Assembly: GCF_017795745.1 (NCBI RefSeq)
Contig: NZ_CP059067.1
Coordinates: 310,001 to 374,000 of the forward strand
Source of the DNA: Rhizobacter sp. AJA081-3
GTDB taxonomy: Bacteria; Pseudomonadota; Gammaproteobacteria; Burkholderiales; Burkholderiaceae_C
DNA length: 64,000 nt
Reading direction: 5' to 3'
Position numbers and translations under genes: made by a program. Below, piece by piece: positions 36,188 through 44,649 of this stretch; position 1 is the first letter of the stretch, and each line of letters starts with the position of its first letter. The notes beneath the pieces were generated by a model. That model was not told the DNA's origin. It saw nothing but the letters and a program-made list of their open reading frames with translations, and made no database searches.

Positions 36188-37225
36188 ATGAAGATCCAGA
36201 TCAACGCCCGCAACCGCGCGCATCACTTCGAGGCCGCGCCCGGCGAAAAGGTGCTGTGCGCCGGCCTGGCGCAGTCCGTCGGACTGCCCTACGAATGCGG
36301 CAGCGGCACCTGTGGCACCTGCCGTGCGCGGCTCGTCTCGGGCACGATCGAGGAAGGCTGGCCGGAGGCGCCAGGGCGCAAGTCGCTGAAGTCGGCCGAC
36401 GAGTTCCTGATGTGCCAGTGCACCGCCACCAGCGACCTGTCGCTGGAGGTCACCGCCTTCGTCGAGGCCTTCGACCCGGCGGTGTGCGTGCCCGCCGCGC
36501 TGAAGGGGCACATCCACGGGATGACGCTGCTCACGCACGACGTGGTCGAGATCGACATCGCGCTCGAGGCACCGATGGACTTCGATGCCGGGCAGTTCGT
36601 GCTCGTGCAGATGCCGGGCATCGCCGGCTCGCGCGGCTGGTCGATGGTGAACCATGCGCGCGGTGCGACCATGCTGCGCTTCGTGGTCAAGAAGAAGCCC
36701 GGTGGCCACCTGTCGGAATGGCTCTTCACCGAGCCGCGCGTCGGCGTTCCCGTCGAACTGTTCGGCCCGCTGGGCAGCGCCACCTTCTACCCCGACATCG
36801 CGAAGAACATCGTGTGCATCGCCGGCGGCAGCGGCATCGCCGGGATGATGTCGATCCTCGAGCGGGCCATCGCGGCGCAGCACTTCGCGCGCTTCGACGG
36901 CGACGTCTTCTTCGGCGTGCGCACGATGAAGGACGCCTTCTACCTCGACGAGTTGTCGGCGCAGAAGGCGCGCGGCGGCGATCGGCTGAACATCACCGTG
37001 GTGCTGTCCGACCAGCCGGCCACGGCGGCCGAGCAGGCCGCGTACCCGCTGCTCGCCTTCGACACCGGCTTCGTGCACGAGGCAGCCGGCCGGCGCATGC
37101 AGGGCCGCTTCCAGGGCGTGCGCGCCTACCTGGCCGGTCCGCCACCGGCGGTGGATGCCAGCGTGAGGCTGCTGCTGATGTCGCGCGTCTCGGGCGACAA
37201 CATCCGCTACGACAAGTTCAGCTGA
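36188..37225 (+). CDS. Ferredoxin-FAD reductase component (MsmD-like)
   Basis: 345 residues. The N-terminal plant-type [2Fe-2S] domain has Cys37, Cys42, Cys45 (PYECGSGTCGTCRARL) and Cys76 (EFLMCQC). It is followed by an FAD-binding domain (PMDFDAGQFVLVQMPG then RGWSMVNHA) and an NAD-binding domain (IVCIAGGSGIAGMMSI). It moves electrons from NADH through FAD and the iron-sulfur cluster to the Rieske ferredoxin encoded next. ATG 36188 follows the beta gene by 23 bases. Confidence 0.93.
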   Translation: MKIQINARNRAHHFEAAPGEKVLCAGLAQSVGLPYECGSGTCGTCRARLVSGTIEEGWPEAPGRKSLKSADEFLMCQCTATSDLSLEVTAFVEAFDPAVCVPAALKGHIHGMTLLTHDVVEIDIALEAPMDFDAGQFVLVQMPGIAGSRGWSMVNHARGATMLRFVVKKKPGGHLSEWLFTEPRVGVPVELFGPLGSATFYPDIAKNIVCIAGGSGIAGMMSILERAIAAQHFARFDGDVFFGVRTMKDAFYLDELSAQKARGGDRLNITVVLSDQPATAAEQAAYPLLAFDTGFVHEAAGRRMQGRFQGVRAYLAGPPPAVDASVRLLLMSRVSGDNIRYDKFS

Positions 37226-37235
37226 AAGCCGGGAC

Positions 37236-37964
37236 ATGAAGCGCATCCCCATCTGCAAGGCGAGCGACATCCCGGCCAACGGGATGAAGAGCTACGACAC
37301 CGCGCTCGGCGTGAAGGTGCTCATCGCCAACGCGGGTGACGCCTACTACGGCTACCAGGGCATGTGCCCGCACCAGGACGTCTGCCTCGACGAGGGCTTC
37401 TTCGACGGCGCCACGCTCACCTGCCACCAGCACCTGTGGCAGTGGGACATCACCACCGGCGAGGCCGTCGGCCTGGCCGAGGCGCCGCTGGAGCGCTTCG
37501 TCATCGAGCACGAGGGCGACGAGCTGTTCGTGCTGCAGTCCAGCGCGCTGAAGGTGTCGGAGCTGTTCAAGGGCGCCTCCGACGCGGCCATCGCGAAGCT
37601 CGATGCGCTGGCGCGCCGCGAAACGCACCAGAGCCTGGCCACGCTGTACGACGTGAACGACCCGGCCGACGACCTGTGGGTGCTGGAGTCGGGCCGCGTC
37701 GAATTCATCATCGGCCGCGGCGAGCGCACCAGCCCCGCCGGCTTCATGTTGCGCAAGGGCGAGGTGTTCGGCTGGGCGGCGCTGCTCGAGAACCACCCGA
37801 AGCGCATCGCCCGCGCGGCCTGCGCCGAGACCTCGACGCTGCTGCGCCTGAAGGGCGAGGACGTGTTGCGCGTGCTCGCCGAAGACCCGGCCTCGGGGTA
37901 CCTGGTGATGCGGCAGCTCTCGTCGCTGATCACGAAGCACCTCTGGTCGCAGGGGGGCAAATAG
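37236..37964 (+). CDS. Rieske ferredoxin fused to a cNMP-like domain
   Basis: 242 residues. Residues 1-105 are a Rieske ferredoxin (C44-P-H46 and C63-H-Q-H66), the electron carrier expected for this oxygenase. Residues about 108-242 are a cyclic-nucleotide-binding-type beta-roll with RKGEVFGWAALLENHPKRIA; Trp180 replaces the ligand-binding Glu of cAMP-binding proteins. An electron carrier fused to a nucleotide-sensor-like domain is very unusual and suggests allosteric control of electron flow. Overlap and spacing show it belongs to the operon (10 bases after the reductase). Confidence 0.93.
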   Translation: MKRIPICKASDIPANGMKSYDTALGVKVLIANAGDAYYGYQGMCPHQDVCLDEGFFDGATLTCHQHLWQWDITTGEAVGLAEAPLERFVIEHEGDELFVLQSSALKVSELFKGASDAAIAKLDALARRETHQSLATLYDVNDPADDLWVLESGRVEFIIGRGERTSPAGFMLRKGEVFGWAALLENHPKRIARAACAETSTLLRLKGEDVLRVLAEDPASGYLVMRQLSSLITKHLWSQGGK

Positions 37965-38080
37965 ACCGAACAAGAGTCGCTTGGAACGGCACGGCGCCGA
38001 GTCGTTCGTTCCGCTGGGAGGACAGGCAGCAAGGGTTGATCGGCGTCGCGGTATCTCGACTACAAAACCAGGAGACAGAC

Positions 38081-39226
38081 ATGACGTTTGGCATCTACAA
38101 GGGCGTGCGCACCGCGCTGGCGGCCGTCGCCGCCGCAGCCGGGCTCGGATTCATCGCACCGTCGGCCGCGCTCGCGGGCGACCTCGAGTACGGCAAGCCG
38201 GGCGAGCCGGTGAACCTCGTCATCGGCTACCAGCCGTACTACACGGAGTCGTGGTCGGGCGTGATCATGCGCGGCAAGAAGCTCTACGAGAAGTACCTGC
38301 CCAAGGGCTCGACGGTGGAGTTCTCGGTGGGCCTGCAGGGCGCGGTGATCGTCAACGCCATGCTCGCCGGCAAGCAGCACATCGGCTACGTGGGCGACAT
38401 GCCGGGCATCGTCTCGACCACCAAGCAGGACGTGGCCGACATCCGCATCATCGCCTCCGTGGGCCTGGGCACCGACGCGTGCAACGTGCTGCTCGCCCGC
38501 CCCGACGCGCCGAAGTTCGCCAGCGGCAAGGAAGGCATCAAGTGGCTCGACGGCAAGCGCGTCGCGATCCCGCTGGGCAGCTGCGCCGACCGTTTCGCGC
38601 AGGAAGCATTCAGGAAGGAAGGCGTCAAGCCCGAGGCGGTGCTGAACCAGAACATCGAGGTCATCACCAGCGGCTTCCGCGCCGGCAAGCTCGACGCCGC
38701 GGTGATCTGGGAGCCCACGGCCTCGCGCCTGGTGCAGGAAGGGCTGGCCAAGCGCATCGCCTCCGGCGCCACCGTCAACGAGAACGACGGCGCCTTCCTG
38801 ACGATGCGGGCCGACCTGATCAAGCAGCGCCCCGACATCGTCAAGGCCTGGCTGAACGCCGAGCTCGACGCGCAGCTGTTCCTGGCCGACCCGAAGAACG
38901 CGATGGAGGTGGCGGCGATGGCCACCGCGCAGACCACCGGCTTCACCGAGAAGATGCTGTGGTCGTCGATGTACGGCCAGAACCCGGCCGAATCCGGCGG
39001 CGCGACGACGCGGCTCACGCTGCCCTTCGCGCTGACCCCGGACGTGATGAACCTGGTCACCACGGCGGCGAAGTTCCTGCACTCGATCAAGAGCATCAAC
39101 GTCGACACGCTGCGCGCCGATGCGGTGATGCCCGAGTTCACCCAGCAGATCCTCAAGGAGCGAGGCCTGTCCGCGCCGGTCGGCAAGGTCATGGCCCAGC
39201 CCGACAGCGCCTACAAGTCGAAGTAG
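38081..39226 (+). CDS. Sulfonate-type ABC transporter substrate-binding protein
   Basis: 381 residues. A signal peptide ends near SAALAGDLEYG. The mature protein begins VNLVIGYQPYYTESWSGVIM and contains STVEFSVGLQGAVIVNAMLAG, YVGDMPGIVST and DAAVIWEPTASRLV, the pattern of SsuA/TauA/NrtA-type periplasmic binding proteins. AGGAGACAGAC precedes the ATG. It follows the Rieske-cNMP gene by 116 bases, the only sizeable gap in the operon. Sulfonate uptake is inferred from its place beside the oxygenase; nitrate or nitrile relatives also exist. Confidence 0.9.
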   Translation: MTFGIYKGVRTALAAVAAAAGLGFIAPSAALAGDLEYGKPGEPVNLVIGYQPYYTESWSGVIMRGKKLYEKYLPKGSTVEFSVGLQGAVIVNAMLAGKQHIGYVGDMPGIVSTTKQDVADIRIIASVGLGTDACNVLLARPDAPKFASGKEGIKWLDGKRVAIPLGSCADRFAQEAFRKEGVKPEAVLNQNIEVITSGFRAGKLDAAVIWEPTASRLVQEGLAKRIASGATVNENDGAFLTMRADLIKQRPDIVKAWLNAELDAQLFLADPKNAMEVAAMATAQTTGFTEKMLWSSMYGQNPAESGGATTRLTLPFALTPDVMNLVTTAAKFLHSIKSINVDTLRADAVMPEFTQQILKERGLSAPVGKVMAQPDSAYKSK

Positions 39227-39248
39227 TCGCATCGCCCGGTGCCGGCTG

Positions 39249-39276
39249 CCGGCGGCGACAACGATGTCGTCGCCGG
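39249..39276 (+). promoter_or_regulatory. Strong stem-loop between binding-protein and permease genes
   Basis: CCGGCGGCGACA (39249-39260), loop ACGA, TGTCGTCGCCGG (39265-39276): 12 pairs including one G-T wobble. There is no T-run. Stem-loops at this place are known to stabilise the binding-protein message so that it is made in excess over the membrane subunits. Confidence 0.65.
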
Positions 39277-39315
39277 GACCGGTGCCGCCCGTGCCCAGAC
39301 AGAGGAAACCACTGC

Positions 39316-40659
39316 ATGGACCAGACCAACGCCCTGCTCAGACGGGCGATGCCCTTCCAGACGGTGTCGGACGAGCTGCTCGCCGACATCGGCAAGCTGG
39401 CCAAGCTGAAGTCGTACGCCCGCGGCGACGTGATCTACAACGCCGGCGACGTGGCCGACAACATCCAGATCGTCTCCTCGGGCGCGGTCGAGCACGTGCT
39501 CAAGGTCGGCGCCCAGGGCAGCGACATCGAGCGCGTGATGCGCAGCGGCGACGTGTTCGGCTGGGCCGCCGTGCTCGACGGCACCCGCGGCCGACTGGCC
39601 AGCACGAAGAGCCTGGAGCGCACCGAGATCCTGCAGATCGACGGCGAGGAGCTGATGGCGCTGATCGCCCGCTCGCCGCAGACGGGCGACGTGATCATGA
39701 GCCGCTTCGCGACCATGATCACCAAGGAGTTCGCCGCGCCCGATGCAGTGGCGGCGCGCATCCCTCACTTCGGGCAGGCCGCCGGCACCGCTGCAATGCC
39801 CGCGCAAGGCGACGGCGTGGGCAGCGGCTGGGCGCTCACCGCGTTCCGCCTGTCGCAGTGGCTCAAGAGCCCCAAGCCCTACCTGATGCTGGGCGGCTTC
39901 GCGATCCTGCTGTCGTTCTGGTACCTGACGGTGGAGGTGTGGAAGCTGCCGCGCTTCAAGGACACGCCGGGGCTGACCACCGTGGTCAAGGAGCTGTTCA
40001 GCACCAACCCGGTGTACGGCCTGTCGGTCTACACGCCCGAGTACTACCAGCACATCTGGGCCAGCGTCCGGCGCGTGGCGATCGCCTTCTTCCTGGCCAC
40101 CGTGCTGGGCGTGCCGCTGGGCCTGTTCCTCGGCTGGTCGAAGAAGTTCCGCGAATACGTGTTCCCGGTGTTCGAGACATTGCGGCCGATCCCCATCCTG
40201 GCCTGGGTGCCGCTGGCGATCCTGATGTTCTCGGGCGCCGAGACGCCGGTGATCTTCCTGACCTTTCTGGCCTCGTTCTTCGCCACCGCGCTGAACACGA
40301 TGCTCGGCGTCGAGTCGATCGACGAGTCGTACAGCCGCGCCGCCTACTGCCTGGGCGCGAGCAAGTGGCAGGTGTTCCGCGAGGTCATCGTGCCCGGCGC
40401 GATGCCCTTCATCTTCACCGGGCTGCAGATCTCGGTGGGTGTCGCGTGGTTCTCGCTGGTGGCCGGCGAGATGGTGTCGGGCGAGTTCGGCCTGGGCTAC
40501 GTGATCAACACCTCGTACACGATGGTGCGCTACCCGACCATCGTGATCGGCATGGCCACGCTCGGCGCGGTCGGCTACGGCACCAGCGCGCTGGTGCGGA
40601 TGGTGGGGGACTACATGATGCAGTGGCGTGTGCGCGAACTCGCGCTGGGCGGCCGGTGA
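39316..40659 (+). CDS. ABC permease with N-terminal cNMP-like domain
   Basis: 447 residues. Residues 1-150 form a cNMP-type beta-roll (MRSGDVFGWAAVLDGTRGRL; Trp83 in place of the usual Glu). Residues about 190-447 are a TauC/SsuC-type permease with six membrane helices and the ATPase-contacting loop SRAAYCLGASKWQVFREVIV. The sensor faces the cytoplasm next to the ATPase contact. A nucleotide-sensor domain on an importer permease is rarely seen and suggests gating of transport by an internal ligand. The stop overlaps the next start (TGATG). GGAAACCACTGC precedes ATG 39316. Confidence 0.93.
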   Translation: MDQTNALLRRAMPFQTVSDELLADIGKLAKLKSYARGDVIYNAGDVADNIQIVSSGAVEHVLKVGAQGSDIERVMRSGDVFGWAAVLDGTRGRLASTKSLERTEILQIDGEELMALIARSPQTGDVIMSRFATMITKEFAAPDAVAARIPHFGQAAGTAAMPAQGDGVGSGWALTAFRLSQWLKSPKPYLMLGGFAILLSFWYLTVEVWKLPRFKDTPGLTTVVKELFSTNPVYGLSVYTPEYYQHIWASVRRVAIAFFLATVLGVPLGLFLGWSKKFREYVFPVFETLRPIPILAWVPLAILMFSGAETPVIFLTFLASFFATALNTMLGVESIDESYSRAAYCLGASKWQVFREVIVPGAMPFIFTGLQISVGVAWFSLVAGEMVSGEFGLGYVINTSYTMVRYPTIVIGMATLGAVGYGTSALVRMVGDYMMQWRVRELALGGR

Positions 40660-41522
40660 TGAACAACATGATCGAGACAGGCCGTATGTCGCAGCAGGCC
40701 GCGACGCAAGGGGCGATCCGCATCGAGGACGTGGTCAAGATCTACGACCCCGACGGCGCGGCGGTGATGGCGGTGGACCACTGCTCGCTGGACATCCCGG
40801 CCGGCGAGATCTGCATGATCGTCGGGCCTTCGGGCTGCGGCAAGACGACGCTGCTCAACGCCATCGCCGGCTTCCACAGCATCACCTCGGGCCGCATCTT
40901 CATGGACGGCAAGCTGCTGTGCGGGCCCGACAAGCCGATGGCCGAGCCCGGCTCCGACCGCATCGTGGTGTTCCAGAACGGCGCGCTGTTCCCGTGGAAG
41001 ACCAACCTCGAGAACGTCGCCTTCGGCCCGCTGATGCAGGGCAAGCTGAGCAAGAAGGAGATCTACGACAAGGCCCGCAGCATGATGGCCGACGCGGGCC
41101 TCAGCGGCACCGAGAACAACTTCCCCGGCGAGGTCTCGTCGGGTTTGCGCCGGCGCGTGGAGATCGTGCGCGCGCTGATGAACGACCCGAAGGTGCTGCT
41201 GTTCGACGAGCCCTACCGCGCGCTGGACTCGCTGACCAAGTCGGTGATGCACGAGGCGCTGCTGGAGATCTACTACAAGAACAAGGTCACCATCTTCTTC
41301 ATCACGCACGACCTGGAGGAGGCGATCTTCCTCGGCCACCGCCTGGTCATCATGACCTCGCGGCCGTGCAAGCCGAAGAAGATCCTGACGGTGGACATCC
41401 CGCACCCGCGCGACTACGGCGTGCTCACCAGCCCGCGTTTCCGCGAGCTGATGGAAGAGACCAGTGCCGTCGTGCACGAGGAGGCGAAGAAGTCCTTCGC
41501 CGCCGGCGAGAGGGAGGGCTGA
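40659..41522 (+). CDS. ABC ATPase 1, degenerate signature motif
   Basis: 287 residues. Walker A IVGPSGCGKTTLL, Q-loop VVFQNGALFPW, Walker B VLLFDEPYRALD and H-loop FFITHDLEE are intact. The signature that should read LSGGQ is SSGLRRRVE, lacking the second Gly and the Gln. In an ABC dimer each ATP site joins one protein's Walker motifs to the partner's signature, so this protein spoils the site formed by ATPase 2. It overlaps the permease stop and is followed by permease 2 after 3 bases. Confidence 0.92.
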   Translation: MNNMIETGRMSQQAATQGAIRIEDVVKIYDPDGAAVMAVDHCSLDIPAGEICMIVGPSGCGKTTLLNAIAGFHSITSGRIFMDGKLLCGPDKPMAEPGSDRIVVFQNGALFPWKTNLENVAFGPLMQGKLSKKEIYDKARSMMADAGLSGTENNFPGEVSSGLRRRVEIVRALMNDPKVLLFDEPYRALDSLTKSVMHEALLEIYYKNKVTIFFITHDLEEAIFLGHRLVIMTSRPCKPKKILTVDIPHPRDYGVLTSPRFRELMEETSAVVHEEAKKSFAAGEREG

Positions 41523-41525
41523 GCC

Positions 41526-42350
41526 ATGGAAAAGTCGCTGACCCGACTGCGAAAGAAGCTGCTCAGCCGCGCCAGCCTGCGCGCGATGATCTCGCTGCTG
41601 GTGTTCGTGCTCCTTTGGGAGCTGGGCTCGCGCTCCAAGCAGTGGCTGGGCTTCTCGCTGCCCTGGATCGGCCAGGTGCCCGCGCCCAGCGGCGTGCTGC
41701 GCGTGTGGTCCACGCTGATCACCGATGCGGGCTACTGGCAGAGCTGGTACCTGAGCCTGCTGCGCGTGCTGGCCGGCTTCATCGCGGCGATGGTGATCGG
41801 CATCCCGCTCGGGCTGCTGATGGCGGTGAGCAAGACCTTCTACGGCCTGTCGTTCCCGAGCTTCGAGATCCTGCGGCCGATCCCGCCGCTGGCCTGGGTG
41901 CCGATCTCGATCATCTTCTGGCCCACGCAGGAGCTGTCGATCGCGTTCGTGACCTTTCTCGGCGCCTTCTTCACCGTCGTCATCAACGTCGTCGGTGGGG
42001 CCAAGTCGATCGACGGCCGCTTCTTCCAGGCGGCGCAGGCGATGGGCGCCTCGCAGTGGGACATCTTCCGCCGCGTCGTGCTGCCGGCCACGCTGCCGTC
42101 GATCGTCGTCGGCTCGTCGGTGGGCATGGGCATCACCTGGAACGTGGTCGTGGCCGCCGAGATGATCTCCGGCGGCGGCGGCAGCGGATCGGGCGGCGGC
42201 CTCGGGTTCTTCATCTGGAACTCCTACGTCGGCGGTTCGTACGAGCAGATCGTGGTGGGCATGATCAGCATCGGCATCGCGGGCTTCGGCTGCAGCGAGG
42301 TGCTGCGCGCGCTCGGCGGACTGTCCACCCCCTGGCTGCAGAAGCGCTGA
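41526..42350 (+). CDS. ABC permease 2, sulfonate-type, Gly-rich insert
   Basis: 274 residues with six membrane segments. The loop that docks on the ATPase reads FFQAAQAMGASQWDIFRRVV. A short insert, ISGGGGSGSGGGLGFF, near residues 213-228 is a glycine-serine run that the partner permease lacks (its equivalent is VSGEFGLGYVINTSY). This indicates a heterodimeric channel made with the cNMP-permease. Lies between the two ATPase genes. Confidence 0.92.
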   Translation: MEKSLTRLRKKLLSRASLRAMISLLVFVLLWELGSRSKQWLGFSLPWIGQVPAPSGVLRVWSTLITDAGYWQSWYLSLLRVLAGFIAAMVIGIPLGLLMAVSKTFYGLSFPSFEILRPIPPLAWVPISIIFWPTQELSIAFVTFLGAFFTVVINVVGGAKSIDGRFFQAAQAMGASQWDIFRRVVLPATLPSIVVGSSVGMGITWNVVVAAEMISGGGGSGSGGGLGFFIWNSYVGGSYEQIVVGMISIGIAGFGCSEVLRALGGLSTPWLQKR

Positions 42351-42359
42351 AGGACGAGC

Positions 42360-43277
42360 ATGAGCAACCCCATCGCAAGCGACCGGCCCGCCGGCACCAA
42401 CGGCAAGGCGCCGACGACGGCCGGCGAGATCCGCGTCGAGGGCGTCAGCAAGGCCTACGGCACCGGCCTGTTCTCCAAGACGGTGATCAACGACTGCTCG
42501 TTCGCCATTCCGCGCAACAAGCTGACCGTGATGATCGGCCCCTCGGGCTGCGGCAAGAGCACGCTGATCCGCCTGCTGGCCGGGTTCGAGAAGCCCACCA
42601 GCGGAACGATCACCATCGACGGCAAGCCGATCACCGGGCCGGGCAAGGACCGGCTGGTGGTGTTCCAGGAGTCGGCACTGTTCCCCTGGATGACCACCTT
42701 CGACAACATCATGTACGGCCCGCGGGCGCGCGGCGAGGACAACCCGCAAAGCCGCGCGCAGGCTGAGTTCCTGCTCGAGAAGGTGGGCCTGAAGGCCTTC
42801 CGCAAGAAGTACCCGCCGCAGCTGTCGGGCGGCATGCAGCGCCGCGCCGAACTGGCGCGCGCGATGATCAACAACCCCGACGTGATGATCCTCGACGAGC
42901 CCTTCCGCGGCCTGGACGCGATGTCCAAGGAACTGATGTGGGAGTACTACGCGGGCCTGTTCGAGGAGTCGCACCGCACCAACTTCTTCGTCACCACCGA
43001 CATCGACGAGGCCATCTTCCTGGCCGACCGGCTGATCGTGATGACGAACACGCCGACCAAGGTGCGCGCGGTGATCGACGTGGACATCCCGCGCCCGCGG
43101 CGGCTCGTCAACATCTTCGACAACGACCATGCCAACGAAGTGAAGATGCGCGCCCTCTCGCTGCTGCACGAGGAGGCGATGAAGTCCTTCTCCGGCGGAA
43201 GCCGCGCCGCCGCGGACTTCGTCGAGGCCTATTCCAGGCGCACGGGCGACCGTGCCAACGGCGCCAAGCCGGCCTGA
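42360..43277 (+). CDS. ABC ATPase 2, degenerate H-loop
   Basis: 305 residues. Walker A MIGPSGCGKSTLI, Q-loop VVFQESALFPW, intact signature QLSGGMQRRAE and Walker B VMILDEPFRGLD. The H-loop that should read THD is TTD (FFVTTDIDEAI), losing the His that senses the ATP gamma-phosphate. With ATPase 1 it would form one complete site (ATPase 1 Walker motifs with this LSGGM) and one degenerate site. The N-terminal 25 residues are a disordered extension. Confidence 0.93.
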   Translation: MSNPIASDRPAGTNGKAPTTAGEIRVEGVSKAYGTGLFSKTVINDCSFAIPRNKLTVMIGPSGCGKSTLIRLLAGFEKPTSGTITIDGKPITGPGKDRLVVFQESALFPWMTTFDNIMYGPRARGEDNPQSRAQAEFLLEKVGLKAFRKKYPPQLSGGMQRRAELARAMINNPDVMILDEPFRGLDAMSKELMWEYYAGLFEESHRTNFFVTTDIDEAIFLADRLIVMTNTPTKVRAVIDVDIPRPRRLVNIFDNDHANEVKMRALSLLHEEAMKSFSGGSRAAADFVEAYSRRTGDRANGAKPA

Positions 43278-43304
43278 ACCCCATTCCAACCAGGAGAACA
43301 GAAC

Positions 43305-44159
43305 ATGGCAAAAAAAGTGATCGACATGCGCAGCCGGCCGTCGTTCCTGCATGACTTCTACGGCAAGACCCGTGGCACGCCGGAGTTCGAGGTGGTCAAG
43401 TGGCTCAACGGCCGCGTCGGCTCGAAGAACGTCGAGCACTTCACGGCCTCGCGCGACATCGAGTCCTTCGTCCGCGAGATCAAGGACACGCGCATCGCGG
43501 CCTCGGTGGTGGTGGGCCGCGACACGCCGGGCATCAAGCACTCGAACGACGAGATCCACGAGATGGTGCGCCGCCACAAGGAGCTGGTGGGCGTGGGCTC
43601 GATCGACCCGCACCGCTGGGGCGCCCGCGCCGCCGTGCAGGAGGTGGAGCGCGCGATCACGGTGCTCGGCCTGAAGGCGATCAACGTCGAGCCCGGCTTC
43701 GGCAGCCCGCTGCGCAGCGCCGACGACCCGATGCTGTTCCCGGTCTACGACGCCTGCGAGCAGCTCGGCGTGCCGGTGTCGATCATGTCGGGCCCGACGG
43801 CGCCGAGCCTGGACTTCGTGCGCCCGGCCGCGGTGGGCCACGTGGCCAAGGCGTTCCCGAAGCTGGCCATCGTCTGCTACCACGGCTTCTACCCGTTCGT
43901 GAACGAGATCCTCGGCGTCGCGCTGCGCTGGGAGAACGTCTTCATCGTGCCCGACATGTACATCTTTGCGCCGGGCGGCAGCCTGTACGTCGAGGCGGCC
44001 AACGGCGCGATGCGCCAGCAGATCCTGTTCGGCAGCTCCTACCCGTTCCGGCCGATGGCGCAATCGATCAACGACTACCGCATGCTCGGCTTCGACGACG
44101 GCGTGATCGACGACGTGATGTACGGCAACGCCAAGCGCGTGCTGAAGCTGGCGGTCTGA
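43305..44159 (+). CDS. Amidohydrolase-fold protein lacking usual metal ligands
   Basis: 284 residues with the amidohydrolase-2 TIM-barrel pattern (CYHGFYPFVNEI, then LFGSSYPFRPMAQSINDYR). The family's first metal motif D-x-H-x-H is here D7-M-R9-S-R11, and the conserved G-S-D-x-P is G-S-S245-Y-P. His193 in CYHG is kept. The missing His pair and Asp suggest a metal-free or altered activity, perhaps binding the sulfonate or an aldehyde product. Gap of 27 bases after ATPase 2; AGGAGAACAGAAC precedes the ATG. Confidence 0.85.
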   Translation: MAKKVIDMRSRPSFLHDFYGKTRGTPEFEVVKWLNGRVGSKNVEHFTASRDIESFVREIKDTRIAASVVVGRDTPGIKHSNDEIHEMVRRHKELVGVGSIDPHRWGARAAVQEVERAITVLGLKAINVEPGFGSPLRSADDPMLFPVYDACEQLGVPVSIMSGPTAPSLDFVRPAAVGHVAKAFPKLAIVCYHGFYPFVNEILGVALRWENVFIVPDMYIFAPGGSLYVEAANGAMRQQILFGSSYPFRPMAQSINDYRMLGFDDGVIDDVMYGNAKRVLKLAV

Positions 44160-44178
44160 GCGCGCGACGGGCCCCGCC

Positions 44179-44649
44179 GTGCACCTTCTGATCCGCCCGG
44201 CCCTGCCAGCCGACCTGCCGCAGGTGCTGGCCCTGTGCCGGCAGCTCGACCTGCCCGGCGAGCCCGCGCTGAGCGATCGCCAGGCGCAGGCGCATTTCGA
44301 GGCGCTGACGGCCGGCGACCGGCACCGCATCTACGTCGCCGAGCAACAGGGGCAGGTGGTGGGCACCTTCGCGCTGAACTTCGTCGGCGGCCTGGCCCAC
44401 TCGGCGCGCGACTCCGGCATCGTCGAGGACGTCGTCGTCGCGCCGCTGCTGCGCGGCACCGGAGTAGGCAAGAAGATGATGGACTTCGCGATGCGCGAAT
44501 GCGCCGCGCGCGGTTGCTACAAGCTCGTGCTGTCGAGCCACCTGCAGCGCGACCGGGCGCACAGCTTCTACGAGGGCCTGGGATTCCGCAAGCACGGCTT
44601 CAGCTTCCTCATCGACCCGGAGGCGGTTGATGGAGCCGGACAGCCGTAA
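44179..44649 (+). CDS. GNAT family N-acetyltransferase
   Basis: 156 residues from a GTG start at 44179. It has the GNAT acetyl-CoA site DVVVAPLLRGTGVGKKMMDF (V-x-x-x-x-R-G-x-G-x-G/A pattern) and the C-terminal YEGLGFRKHGFSF. It lies 19 bases after the amidohydrolase gene and overlaps the small gene after it. The acceptor is unknown; acetylation of an amine-bearing pathway compound or of a pathway enzyme would fit. Confidence 0.9.
   Translation: MHLLIRPALPADLPQVLALCRQLDLPGEPALSDRQAQAHFEALTAGDRHRIYVAEQQGQVVGTFALNFVGGLAHSARDSGIVEDVVVAPLLRGTGVGKKMMDFAMRECAARGCYKLVLSSHLQRDRAHSFYEGLGFRKHGFSFLIDPEAVDGAGQP

Noticed and set aside
37983-38012. Inverted repeat GGAACG...CGTTCC upstream of the binding-protein gene
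   Set aside because: Only 6-base arms with an 18-base spacer, and the region is inside an operon; too weak to call an operator.
40611-44330. A 1239-codon open frame on the minus strand under the ABC and amidohydrolase genes
   Set aside because: It covers five well-supported plus-strand genes and shows only low-complexity, His/Arg/Asp-rich sequence.
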